The notes beneath the pieces are model-generated. The model made no database searches, was not told the DNA's origin, and saw only the letters and a list, made by a program, of their open reading frames with translations. From contig CAZMUD010000027.1 in the NCBI GenBank assembly GCA_964569715.1, positions 1 through 14,344 on the forward strand: a stretch of DNA of 14,344 nucleotides. The letters run 5' to 3'. Source of the DNA: CAZMUD01 sp964569715 (GTDB taxonomy: Bacteria; Chloroflexota; Dehalococcoidia; Dehalococcoidales; UBA2162). The translations under genes were made by a program, and so were the position numbers. Below are positions 13,902 to 14,344 of this stretch, in pieces; position 1 is the stretch's first letter, and each line of letters starts with the position of its first letter.

Positions 13902-14344
13902 ATGGAAGCTTATTTAGGCATTGATGTTGGCTCGGTAACTACCAAGCTGGCAGTACTGGACAAAAATGATGAGCTTATTACCCACTCCTACATGTTGACA
14001 CAGGGTAAGCCCATCGATATGGTGCAGCAGGGATTAGTACAAATCAAAGAGCAACTGCCGGAAGACGTTGACATCTGTGGTGTGGCTACCACCGGGAGCG
14101 CTCGCTACCTGGCCGGGGTTATTGTTGGCGCCGATTTAGTCAAGAATGAGATTACCAGCCATGCTGTGGCCGCCTTGTTTTATTTCCCCCAGGTGCAAAC
14201 GGTCATCGAGATTGGGGGGCAAGATAGCAAGATTATCATTATCAGGGATAGGATAGTAACCGACTTCGGAATGAACACCGTATGTGCCGCCGGCACTGGT
14301 AGCTTCCTTGACCACCAGGCACTGCGCCTTAATATGAGCATTGA
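13902..14344 (+). CDS. BadF/BadG/BcrA/BcrD/HgdC-family ATPase (5' part; runs off the right edge)
   Basis: The activator-type ATPase that uses ATP hydrolysis to push an electron from a [4Fe-4S] cluster to a dehydratase or reductase partner. I translated 147 codons. It begins MEAYLGIDVGSVTTKLAVLD (phosphate-1 motif of the actin/hexokinase fold, 6-18). IEIGGQDSKIII (102-113) is the phosphate-2 region. Next is MNTVCAAGTGSFLDHQALRL (124-143), whose Cys128 matches the first cluster-ligand cysteine of HgdC; the second cysteine would be just beyond the edge. The ATG at 13902 has GAGGAG (13891-13896) five bases before it; in-frame GTG 13896 and TTG 13899 are less well placed. Complete members are about 260-330 residues, longer if fused to a second domain, which cannot be judged here. 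Confidence 0.95.
   Translation, partial: MEAYLGIDVGSVTTKLAVLDKNDELITHSYMLTQGKPIDMVQQGLVQIKEQLPEDVDICGVATTGSARYLAGVIVGADLVKNEITSHAVAALFYFPQVQTVIEIGGQDSKIIIIRDRIVTDFGMNTVCAAGTGSFLDHQALRLNMSI

Overview
The window reads as a piece of a Chloroflexota chromosome, most likely class Dehalococcoidia. This is inferred from gene content and protein style, not from a database search. The pointers are a NusA-YlxR-IF2-RbfA-TruB translation block without rimP, a short IF2, an actinobacterial/archaeal-type inositol-1-phosphate synthase beside a PimA-like glycosyltransferase, a tiny DUF5679 zinc-ribbon gene, split COG3580/COG3581 proteins with a BadF-type ATPase, and frequent GTG and TTG starts. No tRNA, rRNA, CRISPR array, transposase or phage gene was seen.

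Minus strand, 10370 down to 1. This is a long co-directional run. nusA, ylxR, infB and rbfA form a tight block with overlaps or short gaps. It starts from a promoter near 10446-10474 and has a terminator-like hairpin just after the predicted transcript start. A HAD-family hydrolase follows, then a 225-base spacer with four strong hairpins, then truB. Downstream of truB a separate sigma70-like promoter (4418-4447) precedes a 47-residue zinc-ribbon protein. After a 305-base non-coding stretch come three genes that fit together as an inositol-phospholipid pathway: inositol-1-phosphate synthase, a PimA-like GT4 glycosyltransferase and a CDP-alcohol phosphatidyltransferase of the inositol-phosphate type. 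purA comes last and runs off the left edge.

Plus strand, 10496 to 14344. A divergent promoter drives four closely packed genes: an M20 metallo-amidohydrolase, two HgdB-like cysteine proteins (COG3580 and COG3581, DUF2229 type) and the start of a BadF/HgdC-type ATPase that runs off the right edge. The last three resemble the ATP-driven low-potential electron-transfer machinery of 2-hydroxyacyl-CoA dehydratases and benzoyl-CoA reductases. The substrate is unknown. The adjoining, translationally coupled amidohydrolase is a clue that has not been explained.

The most unusual small-scale structure is at the ylxR-infB junction. The 3' end of ylxR is followed by a diverged tandem copy of itself, which makes a 26-codon open frame sharing one base with the ylxR stop and one base with the infB start (TAGTG at both ends). 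Other points worth a second look are the hairpin between two extended -10 elements in the nusA leader, an Asp-to-Asn change in the IF2 P-loop, and a HAD hydrolase with Trp in place of the usual second catalytic Asp.
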